A stretch of 6,548 nucleotides of DNA from Candidatus Nanohalarchaeota archaeon (GTDB taxonomy: Archaea; EX4484-52; B79-G9), in assembly GCA_003660865.1 (NCBI GenBank), contig QMVA01000080.1:1-6548 (forward strand), written 5' to 3'. Below the pieces are notes generated by a model, which saw only the letters and a program-made list of their open reading frames with translations, searched no databases and was not told the origin of the DNA. The first letter of the stretch is position 1. Every line of letters begins with the position of its first letter. The position numbers and the translations under genes were made by a program. Below, in pieces: positions 6,491-6,548 of this stretch.

Positions 6491-6548
6491 ATGAGTAGTA
6501 ACACAAAAATTCTCGGAATACCCGTAAGCGCCCAAAACACCGCATTTA
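6491..6548 (+). CDS. 5' fragment of an unidentified gene, cut by the window edge
   Basis: The ATG at 6491 opens a frame of 19 residues (MSSNTKILGIPVSAQNTAF) that is still open at the last base. Codons here are mostly C- or A-ending after the first few, as in leuS, and a TATA-like sequence sits at the expected distance. The fragment is too short to name a function. Its start overlaps, in another frame, the stop of a 23-codon ORF from 6423, which is probably chance. Confidence 0.55.
   Translation, partial: MSSNTKILGIPVSAQNTAF

Noticed and set aside
6423..6494. 23-codon ORF ending in an ATGA overlap with the right-edge gene
   Set aside because: Although the 4-base stop/start overlap looks like coupling, the downstream gene's TATA-like box lies inside it, and it has no promoter spacing or recognisable sequence of its own.
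1..6548. CRISPR array, tRNA, rRNA or insertion sequence
   Set aside because: No regularly spaced repeats, no cloverleaf-like segment, and no transposase reading frame or terminal inverted repeats were seen on either strand.

Overview
The window looks like archaeal chromosome, probably from a small-genome DPANN-type lineage; the lineage is inference. Support comes from TATA-box-like A/T octamers about 25-35 bases upstream of most start codons, almost no room for leaders or Shine-Dalgarno sites, a leucyl-tRNA synthetase with an archaeal-type C-terminal tail, and an AAA_14/DUF4143-type ATPase of a kind common in archaea. Genes are short-spaced and each seems to have its own promoter, so I see no clear operon.

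Layout: (1) Bases 1-260 hold the start of a minus-strand gene that runs off the left edge. One in-frame TAG interrupts an otherwise clean reading frame. (2) A divergent promoter region (261-383) leads into a 65-residue small protein of unknown function (384-581). (3) leuS (652-3375) encodes a 907-residue leucyl-tRNA synthetase whose catalytic and editing body is bacterial in type and whose last ~130 residues look archaeal. (4) A leaderless AAA ATPase gene (3520-4872) follows. Just after its stop codon lies a second copy of the last ~11 codons of leuS (30 of 31 bases identical), so the ATPase gene sits between direct repeats of the leuS 3' end. (5) A 445-residue, largely helical protein of unknown function (5036-6373) has clearly different codon use from leuS and the ATPase. 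(6) A new leaderless gene starts at 6491 and runs off the right edge.

The most notable signals are the leuS-tail direct repeat bracketing the ATPase gene, which suggests a small inserted cassette or a past recombination at the end of leuS; the chimeric build of the LeuRS; the single TAG in the left-edge gene; and a strand-wide base skew (A/C-rich plus strand in genes of both directions) that the 445-residue orphan follows much less. Apart from housekeeping aminoacylation by LeuRS, no pathway connects these genes. No RNA gene or CRISPR array was found.
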